Positions 8,282 through 16,137 of a stretch of 64,000 nucleotides of DNA are shown here, one piece after another. The stretch is from assembly GCA_046155885.1 (NCBI GenBank), contig JBJXFU010000056.1, positions 1 to 64,000 on the forward strand. Direction: 5' to 3'. Within the stretch, counting starts at the first letter, position 1. The number at the start of each line of letters is the position of its first letter. The position numbers were made by a program, and so were the translations under genes. Below the pieces are notes generated by a model. It did no database searches, was not told the DNA's origin, and was given only the letters and a program-made list of their open reading frames with translations. This stretch comes from JAOADN01 sp046155885. Its GTDB lineage: Bacteria > Pseudomonadota > Alphaproteobacteria > Rhodobacterales > Rhodobacteraceae.

Positions 8282-8361
8282 CCGCCCCGGACTCGATCCG
8301 GGGCCTCGTCTTCAGCCCGCGATGACGGCCCGGGCAAAGGCCCCGGCTCGTGGGCCGGGGC
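8282..8361. repeat. Pair of CCCCGG-type intergenic hairpins
   Basis: GCCCCGGA-CTCGA-TCCGGGGC (8282-8302) and GCCCCGGC-TCGTGG-GCCGGGGC (8340-8361) are two perfect 8-bp-stem hairpins in the gap between convergent genes. The first resembles short dispersed repeats common between genes in Rhodobacterales genomes. Either may act as a bidirectional terminator, although there is no U-tract. Confidence 0.6.
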
Positions 8362-8403
8362 GCGGAGGGCTGCGCCGCGCCAACCGGTCAGGCGACGGCC
8401 GTG

Positions 8404-8733
8404 TCAATCCGTGTGGAACACGTCTTCCATCCGCGCCCACCACTCGCCGGCCCCGCGTGTCTCGAACGGAACCTGCATCGGGTCGGTGATGACCCACCAT
8501 TCCTTCATCCGCGGAGCGGCCGCCATCTTCGCCAGATCGGCGGCGAAGTCGGTGCCGTGGTATTCCCAATAGGCGAACAGCAGGTTTTCCGGTTCCTTCA
8601 GGAAAATCGTGTAGTTGCGGATGTTGCTACGCCTGATGGCACCCAGGACCTCGGGCCAGACGGCGGCGTGGATGCGCTTGTATTCGGCGATCACCTCGGG
8701 CTTCAGCCGGATCACCTGTCCCATTCTCTGCAT
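8404..8733 (-). CDS. rhaM: L-rhamnose mutarotase family protein
   Basis: A 109-residue protein matching the L-rhamnose mutarotase (RhaM/RhaU) fold, which interconverts sugar anomers. The diagnostic N-terminal stretch VIRLKPEVIAEYKRIHAAVWPE supplies Tyr18 and His22, the positions of the catalytic pair in E. coli RhaM. ENLLFAYWEYHG and APRMKEWW are also typical. Its ATG at 8733 follows AAAGGGG. It is the last gene of the minus-strand sugar operon, after an SDR and a broken PfkB kinase, suggesting a 6-deoxyhexose or similar sugar. The gene symbol is by family; L-rhamnose specificity is not shown because no rhamnose isomerase or aldolase is nearby. Confidence 0.85.
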   Translation of the reverse strand: MQRMGQVIRLKPEVIAEYKRIHAAVWPEVLGAIRRSNIRNYTIFLKEPENLLFAYWEYHGTDFAADLAKMAAAPRMKEWWVITDPMQVPFETRGAGEWWARMEDVFHTD

Positions 8734-8775
8734 GTTCTGCGCCCCTTTCCCTTTGCCGCCGGACCAGCTGTCCCG

Positions 8776-9468
8776 TCAGTAGGTCGCCCGCCCGCCCGAC
8801 ACGTCGAAGACCGCGCCGGTCGAGAACGAACATTCCTCGCTCGCCAGCCAGCAGACGACGCTCGCCACCTCGTCCACCGTGCCAAGCCGGCCCATTGGGA
8901 TTTTCGACAGCATGAAGTCGATATGCGACTGCGAGATCTGCTGGAATATCGGGGTCCGCACCGCGGCCGGCGTGACGGCGTTCACGGTTACGCCGGTCTT
9001 CGCAAGTTCCTTGGCCAGCGACTTGGTGAACCCGATGACGCCCGCCTTCGATGCCGAATAGGCCGAGGCGTTGGGATTGCCTTCCTTGCCCGCGATCGAC
9101 GCGATGTTGACGATCCGTCCGTAGCCTTGCGCCACCATGTGCGGCACCACCGCGCGGTTGGTGAAGAAGGTGCCGTTCAGGTTGATCGCCACGGTGCGGT
9201 GCCAGTCCTCCATGCTGATTTCCAGGACGGTCGCGGTCGGCCCGGCAACGCCCGCGCTGTTGACCAGAACGTCGATGCCGCCAATCTGGCGCACCGTCTC
9301 GGCCGCGGCCGCCTGGACGGAATCCCACGACGCGATATCCGTCCTGATGCCGCCCGCCTGGTCCCAGACGGCGACCGTCCCGCCCTCCGCCCGGATGCGC
9401 TTGGCGATGGCCTCGCCGATGCCCGACAACCCACCCGTGACGACAGCGCGCCGGCCCTGAAATCTCAT
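8776..9468 (-). CDS. Short-chain dehydrogenase/reductase (SDR)
   Basis: A 230-residue classical SDR. The nucleotide-binding motif TGGLSGIGEA is at 11-20, with the NNAG-equivalent VNSAG at 69-73, Ser124 (NIASIAG), Tyr137 and Lys141 (AYSASKAG). The ATG at 9468 is chosen because the protein begins MRFQGRRAVVTGG; the frame extends upstream but reads into the kinase remnant. The start overlaps the stop of that remnant (TGATG), showing the original operon join. It probably oxidises or reduces a sugar hydroxyl (for example aldose 1-dehydrogenase or ketose reductase). Substrate unknown. Confidence 0.85.
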   Translation of the reverse strand: MRFQGRRAVVTGGLSGIGEAIAKRIRAEGGTVAVWDQAGGIRTDIASWDSVQAAAAETVRQIGGIDVLVNSAGVAGPTATVLEISMEDWHRTVAINLNGTFFTNRAVVPHMVAQGYGRIVNIASIAGKEGNPNASAYSASKAGVIGFTKSLAKELAKTGVTVNAVTPAAVRTPIFQQISQSHIDFMLSKIPMGRLGTVDEVASVVCWLASEECSFSTGAVFDVSGGRATY

Positions 9469-9820
9469 CACCTGACCTTCCACTTGTTCATCGCCTCCCA
9501 CGTTCCCTCGAACGACACGATCCCGGCGTCCGACCCAAGGCCCGTGGCCGCCAGCCGCTGCATGGCCGAGGTGTCGATGCCGTGCTTTGCCAGCGTCATC
9601 AGCACACCCAGTCGGTCTTTTCGTCATCGCCCACCGCGCCCGCAGCCAGGCTGCGCAGCCCCAGCTTCGCGGTATCGACAACCGTGCCACCCGCGGTTCC
9701 CGCGACGGTCAGCCGGATTTCCTCGATGAACTCCACCCCGCCCCCGTCCGGGATGCGGGTGACGGGCCGCCCGGGGATGTCGAGGGTGTAAAGTCCGATG
9801 ATCGAGACGCCATACCTCAT
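9468..9820 (-). pseudogene. PfkB-type carbohydrate kinase remnant, frameshifted with internal deletion
   Basis: From the ATG at 9820 the frame reads RYGVSIIGLYTLDIPG, PDGGGVEFIEEIRLTVAGTA and LRSLAAGAVGDDEKTDWV, typical of the N-terminus of PfkB/ribokinase-like sugar kinases. It then hits a stop at 9599-9601. A shift of frame restores LMTLAKHGIDTSAMQRLAATG, followed directly by LGSDAGIVSFEGTWEAMNKW and a stop at 9468-9470 that overlaps the next start. Total length is 353 bp (not a multiple of 3) against about 950 bp expected. The substrate-binding lid and the catalytic Asp region (GAGD) are missing. I infer an internal deletion plus a frameshift, with both gene ends preserved. Confidence 0.72.
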
Positions 9821-9821
9821 G

Positions 9822-10265
9822 TCACGCCTTCGAACGGCCCCTCGCGGCGATCAGCGCCGCAAGAACCGCCGCCGTCCCGGCGAAACCCCAGACCAGCGGC
9901 TGCATCCAGAAGGGCGGCGTGTTCAGCTGGACCTTGCCGGCCGTCGTGTCGGGATTGGGCGGCGCAAGGAAGGCCACGCCATAGAAATGCGCGGCTGTGA
10001 TCGCGACCAGCAGCACGATGCAGAAGATCATCGCGACGACCATCGCGACCGTCACAACACTGCGCAGCCTCACCCCGGGCTGCGCCATCGGCAGGATGTT
10101 GTTCACCAGCCCCGCGATCACCACCAGAACGCTGCCAATGGCGAAAAGCGTCAGGCTGAAGGGCTGGAAGATCAGCACAAGCGCGAAGATGCCAAGCCCG
10201 ATGATCGCATATTCCAGCCGCAGCGCGCCCTGCCGCGACATTCCGCCCGCATCCTTGCCGCTCAT
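9822..10265 (-). CDS. Small integral membrane protein linked to a sugar ABC importer
   Basis: A 147-residue protein with about four hydrophobic helices: near 19-38 (YAIIGLGIFALVLIFQPF), 39-60, 68-92 (VVTVAMVVAMIFCIVLLVAI) and 120-141 (LVWGFAGTAAVLAALIA). No catalytic motif is recognised. The start overlaps the ATPase stop (ATGA) and the end lies 1 bp before the kinase remnant. Two-ATPase importers such as the rhizobial glycerol system GlpSTPQV are also associated with a small membrane protein (DUF2160). By analogy this could be an accessory subunit or stability factor, but homology to DUF2160 is not established here. Confidence 0.7.
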   Translation of the reverse strand: MSGKDAGGMSRQGALRLEYAIIGLGIFALVLIFQPFSLTLFAIGSVLVVIAGLVNNILPMAQPGVRLRSVVTVAMVVAMIFCIVLLVAITAAHFYGVAFLAPPNPDTTAGKVQLNTPPFWMQPLVWGFAGTAAVLAALIAARGRSKA

Positions 10266-11350
10266 GCCCGCACCGCCTTGCCGTCCTCTGCGAAGACGTG
10301 GACCTGCCCCGCGCCGGGCGCCAGGTTCAGCACGTCCCCGATCTTCACCCGGCGGTCGCGGGGCACCACGACGCGGATGTCGCCGCCGCTCGCCGTGCGG
10401 GCGTGAACCAGCGTCTCGGCCCCCATCGGCTCGATCAGCTCCGCCACCGCGCCGATGGTCTGCGCGCTCGCCTCGGCCGCCGGCACGAAGGCGCGCGGCC
10501 GGACCCCGATGGTTACCTTCGACGGCTTCAGCCCCGACACCGCCGGGTCGGCCTGCACCCTGAGCGGCATGCCATTCAGGTTCAGCGTCGTCGTGCCGCC
10601 ATCAACCCCCACCAGGTCGGCCTCGAACAGGTTCATCTGCGGCGTGCCGATGAAACTTGCCACGAAGACGTTCGCCGGCTTGGCGAAGACCTCGTGCGGG
10701 GTGCCCACCTGCTCGATCCGCCCGTCCCGCATGATCGCGATCCGGCTGGCCATGGTCAGCGCCTCAAGCTGATCGTGCGTCACGATCACCGTCGCCTTCG
10801 ACAGACCCTGAAGCACTTCCTTGATCTGCCCGCGCATCGAATGCCGAAGCTCCACGTCAAGCCGCGACAGCGGCTCGTCGAAGAGAAAGCAGTTGGGGTC
10901 GCGCACGATGGCGCGCGCGACGGCAAGGCGCTGCTTCTCGCCTTCCGAAATGTGGCTCGGCATGCGGTCGAGCACGCCCGACAGATGCATGATGTCCGCC
11001 ACTTTCGCCACGCGCGCCTCCACCTCGGCCCTCGAAAGCCGTTCGTGGTGCAGCGGCATCGCGATGTTCTGACCGACCGTCAGCGCGGGGTAAAGCGCGT
11101 AGAACTGGAACACCATCGCGATGTCGCGCTTCTCGGGGGCCAGGTCGTTCATCCTCTGGCCTGCGATCACGATGTCGCCGGACGTCACCCGCTCCAGCCC
11201 CGCGATCATCCGCAGCGTCGTCGTCTTGCCGCAGCCCGAAGGTCCGAGCAGGCACAGCACCTCGCCCGGGCCGACCGACAGGTCCGCATCCCGGACCGCG
11301 GCGAAGTCGCCGAACCGTTTCGTCACCTTGCGGATTTCGATTGTTGACAT
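10262..11350 (-). CDS. Sugar ABC transporter ATPase with degenerate signature motif (subunit 2 of a pair)
   Basis: A 362-residue MalK-like ATPase. Walker A is GPSGCGKTT, Q-loop MVFQFYALYP, Walker B CFLFDEPLS with the catalytic Glu present, and H-loop VIVTHDQLEA intact. The signature reads HISEGEKQR instead of LSGGQ. The C-terminal OB-like domain starts around residue 240. It is encoded 1 bp after the second permease and overlaps the small membrane-protein gene. A second ATPase gene (14919-16010) lies at the promoter-proximal side of the same operon. Its signature is normal but its H-loop His is lost, so the pair is best explained as a heterodimer with one competent ATP site. Confidence 0.85.
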   Translation of the reverse strand: MSTIEIRKVTKRFGDFAAVRDADLSVGPGEVLCLLGPSGCGKTTTLRMIAGLERVTSGDIVIAGQRMNDLAPEKRDIAMVFQFYALYPALTVGQNIAMPLHHERLSRAEVEARVAKVADIMHLSGVLDRMPSHISEGEKQRLAVARAIVRDPNCFLFDEPLSRLDVELRHSMRGQIKEVLQGLSKATVIVTHDQLEALTMASRIAIMRDGRIEQVGTPHEVFAKPANVFVASFIGTPQMNLFEADLVGVDGGTTTLNLNGMPLRVQADPAVSGLKPSKVTIGVRPRAFVPAAEASAQTIGAVAELIEPMGAETLVHARTASGGDIRVVVPRDRRVKIGDVLNLAPGAGQVHVFAEDGKAVRA

Positions 11351-11351
11351 G

Positions 11352-12293
11352 TCAGCGCTTCACCGTGCCGAAGGTCACGCCGCGCAAAAGATGGTCCTGC
11401 AGGAAGAACGTGACGAGGAAGACGGGGATCAGGAACAGCGTCTCAATCGCCGCCAGAAGCGTCCAGTCGGTGCCCCGCCCGCCGGACGAAACGGCCTGGT
11501 TCATCGCCACGGGAACGGTGCGGGTATCGCTGCCTGACAGCAACAAGGCGAACAGGAACTCGTTCCAGGTCAGGATAAGGCCGAAGACGAACGTGGCCGC
11601 CAGACCCGCGACAACCTGCGGCAGGCAGATCTTGAAGAACACGCCCACGCCCGAAGACCCGTCGATGCGGGCGGCGTCCTCGACGTCAAGCGAAAGCTCG
11701 TCGAAGAAGCTCTTCATCATCCAGATGGTGAAGGCCAGGTTGAAGGCTGTATAGAGAAGGATGATCCCGGTATAGGACCCCGCCAGCCCGACCGCCCGGA
11801 ACATCAGGATGACCGGGATGATGACAACGATGGCGGGCAGCATCCGCGTCGTCAGGATGATGAACAGGTACGTGTCGTTGCCCTTCAGCGGAAAGCGCGA
11901 AAAGCCGAAGGCCGCGAGCGTTCCGATCACCAGCGCCAGAAGCACCGACACCGACGAGATGAAGATCGAGTTGAAGAAGTAGCGGTCGAACCCCGTGGGC
12001 TCGGGTGCCCCGCCCGAAGTCATCACCCGCTCGAACACCGACCCGAAGTTTTCCAGCGTCGGAGTGAAGACGTACTGGTCGGGAATCAGGCCGAAAAGCG
12101 ACGTGGGCGACAGGGTGGGCGGAACCGACAGGGCGTCGGCCTGCGGCTTGATCGCGGTGAAGATGATGAACAAGACCGGCAGGAAGTAGACGAACGACAC
12201 GGCAGCCGTGAAGAGCGTATGCCCCCAGCCCGCCTCGCCCACGCCGCTGGCCTTGCGCAGGCCCAGCCGTTCCAGAAGCGGGATGTCGGCCAT
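11352..12293 (-). CDS. Sugar ABC transporter permease, MalG type
   Basis: A 313-residue inner-membrane permease. Hydrophobic segments begin with LFTAAVSFVYFLPVLFIIFTA. A periplasmic loop of about 80 residues follows, then further helices including FISSVSVLLALVIGTLAAFG. The EAA loop is DAARIDGSSGVGVFFKICLP at about 225-245. It ends VTFGTVKR, the usual MalG-type terminus. It sits 3 bp after the MalF-type permease gene and 1 bp before the second ATPase. Function: half of the translocation channel; the solute is unknown. Confidence 0.85.
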   Translation of the reverse strand: MADIPLLERLGLRKASGVGEAGWGHTLFTAAVSFVYFLPVLFIIFTAIKPQADALSVPPTLSPTSLFGLIPDQYVFTPTLENFGSVFERVMTSGGAPEPTGFDRYFFNSIFISSVSVLLALVIGTLAAFGFSRFPLKGNDTYLFIILTTRMLPAIVVIIPVILMFRAVGLAGSYTGIILLYTAFNLAFTIWMMKSFFDELSLDVEDAARIDGSSGVGVFFKICLPQVVAGLAATFVFGLILTWNEFLFALLLSGSDTRTVPVAMNQAVSSGGRGTDWTLLAAIETLFLIPVFLVTFFLQDHLLRGVTFGTVKR

Positions 12294-12296
12294 GGA

Positions 12297-13352
12297 TCAG
12301 CTTCCCTGCGCGCGCCGGTTGGCGATGTAGAGGTAAAGGTTGGTCAGCACGATCACCATGAACAGCATCAGGTACGAAATCGCCGCCCCCTCGCTGGTCT
12401 TGTTCTGCTCGTTGGCGATCCGGATCAGGTGGTACGAAATCGTCATCGTGTCGTTGCCGCCCTTGGTCAGCAGGATGACAAGATCGGCAAGTTTGAAGGC
12501 CTCGATGGTGCGGAACAGAAGCGCCAGCATCAGAAGCCCGCGAATGTAGGGGAAGGTGATCGTCCAGAACCGCCGCCATGCCGACACCCGGTCGATCGCG
12601 GCGGCCTCGTACAGGTACTTTGGCACCGAAACGAGGCCGGCGAGCACCAGCAGCATGACGAAGGGCGACCACATCCAGGCGTCCGCGAAGACGATGCCCG
12701 CCACGGCGCCGACCTTGCTGTCCATCAGGATGAACTGCTCGCCCGTCACGTGCCCCATGACATAGCTCAGGATGCCGAAGGTCGGGTCGTAGTAGTAGGT
12801 GAAGAACACGCCCGAAGCGACGACCGACAGCATCATCGGCGTGAGGACAAGGATCAGCAGGAACTTCCGCAGCGGGAACTGCTTGGCGAACATGAGCGCC
12901 AGCAGAAAGCCCACGATCATCTGCGCCGAGACGGTTGTCACCACGAACATCGCGGTGTTGACCAGGGCCTTCCAGTTGGCGTCGGCCGCGATGTCGTTCG
13001 TCAGCACCTTGACGTAGTTGTTCAGGCCGACGAAGCGGATCGACTGCTGGTTCGACTGGTAGGCGAAAAATGACAGCCCGAGGGACCAGAGCAGCGGAAA
13101 GATGTTCATCACGAACAGGACCGCGATAGCCGGTGTGACCAGCAGGCCGCCGTAATACTTCCGGCGGAAGGCGTTGACGACCAGCGCGGCGCAGACCATC
13201 GCCACCATCGCTCCGACCAGCCAGAACGCGGCGGCGGTCGGCAGCGCCGCGATGCCGGCGACCGACACCGCAAGTCCCGCCAGTGCCGCCAGCTTCCAGT
13301 TGTCGGGGCTCACGGTCCAAAGTCCGGGCGCGGGAGGTGCGGCTGCGGTCAT
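12297..13352 (-). CDS. Sugar ABC transporter permease, MalF type
   Basis: A 351-residue permease. Two extra N-terminal hydrophobic helices (residues about 17-60) precede the typical first MalF segment LLVTPAIAVLFVMNIFPLLWS. The EAA loop is YEAAAIDRVSAWRRFWTITFP. It follows the binding-protein gene across an 87-bp gap containing a strong hairpin (13385-13415). It pairs with the MalG-type subunit encoded next. The longer N-terminus is moderately unusual but known among two-ATPase importers. Confidence 0.85.
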   Translation of the reverse strand: MTAAAPPAPGLWTVSPDNWKLAALAGLAVSVAGIAALPTAAAFWLVGAMVAMVCAALVVNAFRRKYYGGLLVTPAIAVLFVMNIFPLLWSLGLSFFAYQSNQQSIRFVGLNNYVKVLTNDIAADANWKALVNTAMFVVTTVSAQMIVGFLLALMFAKQFPLRKFLLILVLTPMMLSVVASGVFFTYYYDPTFGILSYVMGHVTGEQFILMDSKVGAVAGIVFADAWMWSPFVMLLVLAGLVSVPKYLYEAAAIDRVSAWRRFWTITFPYIRGLLMLALLFRTIEAFKLADLVILLTKGGNDTMTISYHLIRIANEQNKTSEGAAISYLMLFMVIVLTNLYLYIANRRAQGS

Positions 13353-13384
13353 TCTGAAGTCCGGTGCGAGTATCGGGTCAAGAC

Positions 13385-13415
13385 GGGGCGCGCGGGAAAG
13401 ATTCGCGCGCGCCCC
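13385..13415 (-). promoter_or_regulatory. Intercistronic hairpin after the binding-protein gene
   Basis: GGGGCGCGCG (13385-13394) pairs perfectly with CGCGCGCCCC (13406-13415) around an 11-nt loop. It lies 24 bp after the binding-protein stop and before the permease start. There is no U-tract, so it probably protects the upstream mRNA end or reduces read-through, giving more binding protein than permease. Confidence 0.65.
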
Positions 13416-13439
13416 GAAGGATCAAGTCTTTTCAGACTG

Positions 13440-14873
13440 TTACTGGATCAGACCGGCTTCGGTCAGCAGGTCCTGCTGGAACTTCGCGATGTTGTCCAGC
13501 GTGGTCTTGGCGTCCTGCTTGCCGGTGATGGCAAGGTCGAACTGGTCCTGCTGCTGGGTCAGAAGCTCGAAGAACTGCGGAACGTGCCAGACGTCCTTCT
13601 GCCAGTCGAGCTGCGGCGCCCAGGCGCGGTTCCACGGCCGGTAGGTGACGTACTTGGGGTCCTCGTAGACAGCCTTGATCGCCGACTGCCCGCCGGCGGC
13701 CGCGAACTGGTGCTGGATCTCGGGCGAGAGCCACCATTTCACGAACTCGACCGCTTCCTTGATCTGCGCGTCGGTCGTCCAGGTCGTCAGCACGAAGGGC
13801 TGTCCGCCGATGTTGGACCAGCGGATCATCTTGCCGTCCGCGCCCATCGTGCCCGGCATCTGGCCGAAGACCAGCTTGTCGGACACCTTCGACGAGTTCG
13901 GGTCAAGCGAGGCTTCGCCCAGTCCGATCCAGTCGATGTTCATCGCAACCTTGCCTTCGCGGAACAGCTGGTCGGACTGGAAGATGTCCATGGTGCCGGT
14001 CCTGGCGAGCGGCGGCATGAAATCGATCAGGCTCAGGTACTTCTCGAGCGCGGCCACCGCCTCCGGCGAGTTCACCACGCCTTCGGCCTGGCTGGCCGGG
14101 GCCTGGGTCTCGTCCCAGATGTTCCCGCCCATCTGCCAGATGAAGCCGTTGATCTGCATAGACGAGAAGTCGTAGCCCTTGCCCGCCTGATAGGCGATCC
14201 CGTAGAAATCGTCTTCGGCCGGGGCGCCCGCCAGCATCTCTCCCTTGGCGCGGCGGAAGAATTCGCCGACGTTGCGGAAGTCATCCCAGGTCATCGCGTC
14301 CAGCTCTTCGCCGGTGCAGGGCAGCTTCTTGCCGTACTTCGCCTGGAAGTTCGCCTGCTCGTCCGCGTGGCAGATGATGTCGGAACGGGCGAAGTTCACC
14401 AGCACGTCGGGGAACTGCGGGAACCCGTAGTAGTTCTCCGACTTGTGCGGATAGGTCGCATAGGCGTTCAGCGGGTTCGGGTGGATCGACTTGAAGGTCT
14501 CCATGAACGCCGGGTCGGCTTCCAGAAGATCGTTGATCTTGCGGAAGTAGCCGCCCTCGACGAAGGCACCCAGCCACTGCGAGTCCGACACGATGAAGTT
14601 GTACTTCTGTTCGCCCGAAGTCAGCGACGCGTTGACCCGGGTGTAGAAGTCCGGCCAGGGAATGAAGTCGACCTCGAGCTTCACCGTGTTGCCCGACGCG
14701 GGCTTGTACTGCTCATCGAAGAACTTCTTCATGATGCGGGTCGGCGGCCAGTCCGGCACTGCCATCGTCAGCGTCACGTCGTCGGCATACGCAACATGCG
14801 CAGCCCCCATCAGCATCGAGGCGGCAAGGCTCGTGGCCGTTGCAAACCTCGTCAAATTCGTCAGTACGGTCAT
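13440..14873 (-). CDS. Sugar ABC transporter substrate-binding protein (family 1)
   Basis: A 477-residue periplasmic binding protein. The signal peptide ends at about residue 31 (AHVAYA before DDVTL). The mature part has family-1 features: FIPWPDFYTRVNASLTSGEQ, FIVSDSQWLGAFVEGGYFR, many aromatic residues typical of carbohydrate sites (YYGFPQFPD, NGFIWQMGGNIWDE) and a C-terminal VEFVKWWLSPEIQHQFA. It delivers solute to the 11352-13352 permeases. Upstream is the first ATPase gene (45-bp gap), downstream the hairpin. The solute is not deducible; size and composition suggest a sugar or polyol. Confidence 0.85.
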   Translation of the reverse strand: MTVLTNLTRFATATSLAASMLMGAAHVAYADDVTLTMAVPDWPPTRIMKKFFDEQYKPASGNTVKLEVDFIPWPDFYTRVNASLTSGEQKYNFIVSDSQWLGAFVEGGYFRKINDLLEADPAFMETFKSIHPNPLNAYATYPHKSENYYGFPQFPDVLVNFARSDIICHADEQANFQAKYGKKLPCTGEELDAMTWDDFRNVGEFFRRAKGEMLAGAPAEDDFYGIAYQAGKGYDFSSMQINGFIWQMGGNIWDETQAPASQAEGVVNSPEAVAALEKYLSLIDFMPPLARTGTMDIFQSDQLFREGKVAMNIDWIGLGEASLDPNSSKVSDKLVFGQMPGTMGADGKMIRWSNIGGQPFVLTTWTTDAQIKEAVEFVKWWLSPEIQHQFAAAGGQSAIKAVYEDPKYVTYRPWNRAWAPQLDWQKDVWHVPQFFELLTQQQDQFDLAITGKQDAKTTLDNIAKFQQDLLTEAGLIQ

Positions 14874-14918
14874 GTCAGGCTTCCTCCCAGTTTACACCTG
14901 TGTGCTTCAGCGTTCGCC

Positions 14919-16010
14919 TCAGGTCATTGCCAGACCGTCGGCGGCGCGGAAGATGTGGAACTTGCTTTGGTCGAACGCGATGGGCAGCGCGTCGCCCGGT
15001 TTCATGCCAAGCGCGACGGCCTCGGGCAGGACCATGCGCAGCGTCTCGCCGCCCGCCTCGACCGACACCACCGTCACGTCGCCCAGCGGTTCGACCAGAT
15101 AGACCCTTGCAGCGATGGCGTCGCCCTCGCCCGGCGCCAGCCGGATGTCGCTCGGCCGAATGCCCAGAAGCGCCGCGTCGCCCGCCCGGGCGGCCCGTAC
15201 CCGGTTCCGCGTGGCGAACCGGCCGAGCGCGGTGTCGAGCGTGTCGGTTCCCGCGCCCAGGGTACCCCGCACCAGGTTCATGTGGGGCGAGCCGATCTTG
15301 CCGGCGACATAGGTATCGACGGGGCGCTCGTAAATCTCGTCGGGCGTGCCGCGCTGGACCACCGCTCCGCCGCGCATCACCGCGATCTCTTCGCCCATCG
15401 ACAGCGCCGCGAGCTCGTCCGGCGTGGCGAAGATGATCGTCATCCCGAACTGCCGGTGCAGGCGCTTCAGCTCGGCTCGCATGTCGTGGCGGAGTTTCGC
15501 GTCCAGGTTGGTGAGCGGTTCGTCCAGAAGCAGGATCCGCGGCTGGCGGATCAGCGACCGCCCCAGCGCCACCCGCTGCTGCTCGCCCCCCGAAAGCGTG
15601 CTGGGCTTGCGGTCCAGACGGTGCGACAGACGCAGCATGTCGGCGGTTTCCTTCACCCGCCGCCCGATCTCGTCGCGCGGCAGCTTCGCCTCGCGCAGGG
15701 GGTAGGCGAAGTTGTCGTGCACCGACAGATGCGGGTAAAGCGCGAAGGACTGGAACACCATCGACACCCCGCGCCCAGCGATCGGGGCGTAGGTCACGTC
15801 CTCGCCGAAAATGTCCACCCGGCCGGCATCCGGCTGCACGAGCCCCGCGATGGTGCGCAACGTGGTCGTCTTTCCGGCGGCACTTGGCCCGAACAGCACG
15901 AAGAAGCTGCCCTCGGCCACCTCGAACGTCAGGTTGTCAAGCGCACGCACCGCGCCGTAGGCTTTCGAAACCCCCGACAGCCGCAGTGCCGATCTGTCCG
16001 TCCCCGCCAT
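14919..16010 (-). CDS. Sugar ABC transporter ATPase lacking the H-loop histidine (subunit 1 of a pair)
   Basis: A 363-residue MalK-like ATPase. Walker A is GPSAAGKTT, Q-loop MVFQSFALYPH, signature LSGGEQQRVALGRSL and Walker B ILLLDEPLTNLD, all intact. Where VTHDQ.EA is expected it reads TIIFATPDELAALS, so the H-loop His is replaced by Pro. All other ATPases in the window keep the His. The partner ATPase (10262-11350) has the complementary defect in its signature. This arrangement recalls the GlpS/GlpT pair of the rhizobial glycerol importer. It precedes the binding-protein gene and follows Gfo/Idh after a 127-bp gap that may hold an internal promoter. Confidence 0.85.
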   Translation of the reverse strand: MAGTDRSALRLSGVSKAYGAVRALDNLTFEVAEGSFFVLFGPSAAGKTTTLRTIAGLVQPDAGRVDIFGEDVTYAPIAGRGVSMVFQSFALYPHLSVHDNFAYPLREAKLPRDEIGRRVKETADMLRLSHRLDRKPSTLSGGEQQRVALGRSLIRQPRILLLDEPLTNLDAKLRHDMRAELKRLHRQFGMTIIFATPDELAALSMGEEIAVMRGGAVVQRGTPDEIYERPVDTYVAGKIGSPHMNLVRGTLGAGTDTLDTALGRFATRNRVRAARAGDAALLGIRPSDIRLAPGEGDAIAARVYLVEPLGDVTVVSVEAGGETLRMVLPEAVALGMKPGDALPIAFDQSKFHIFRAADGLAMT

Positions 16011-16137
16011 TCACGTTCCCTGTCGGCGGCCCTTTCGGGCCTTGTTCTTGCGACGCACCGTCACGCTACCCGATCCGCCCCGTTTTTCAAGCGGACAGAT
16101 GCTGCCCCGGACTGCGGAAGATTTGGGCAAATGCCCG

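Noticed and set aside
16028..16049. GGCCC-TTTC-GGGCC hairpin followed by TTGTTCTT on the plus strand
   Set aside because: It looks like a terminator, but no plus-strand gene ends here; it lies just upstream of the minus-strand ATPase start. Stem is only 5 bp, so probably chance.
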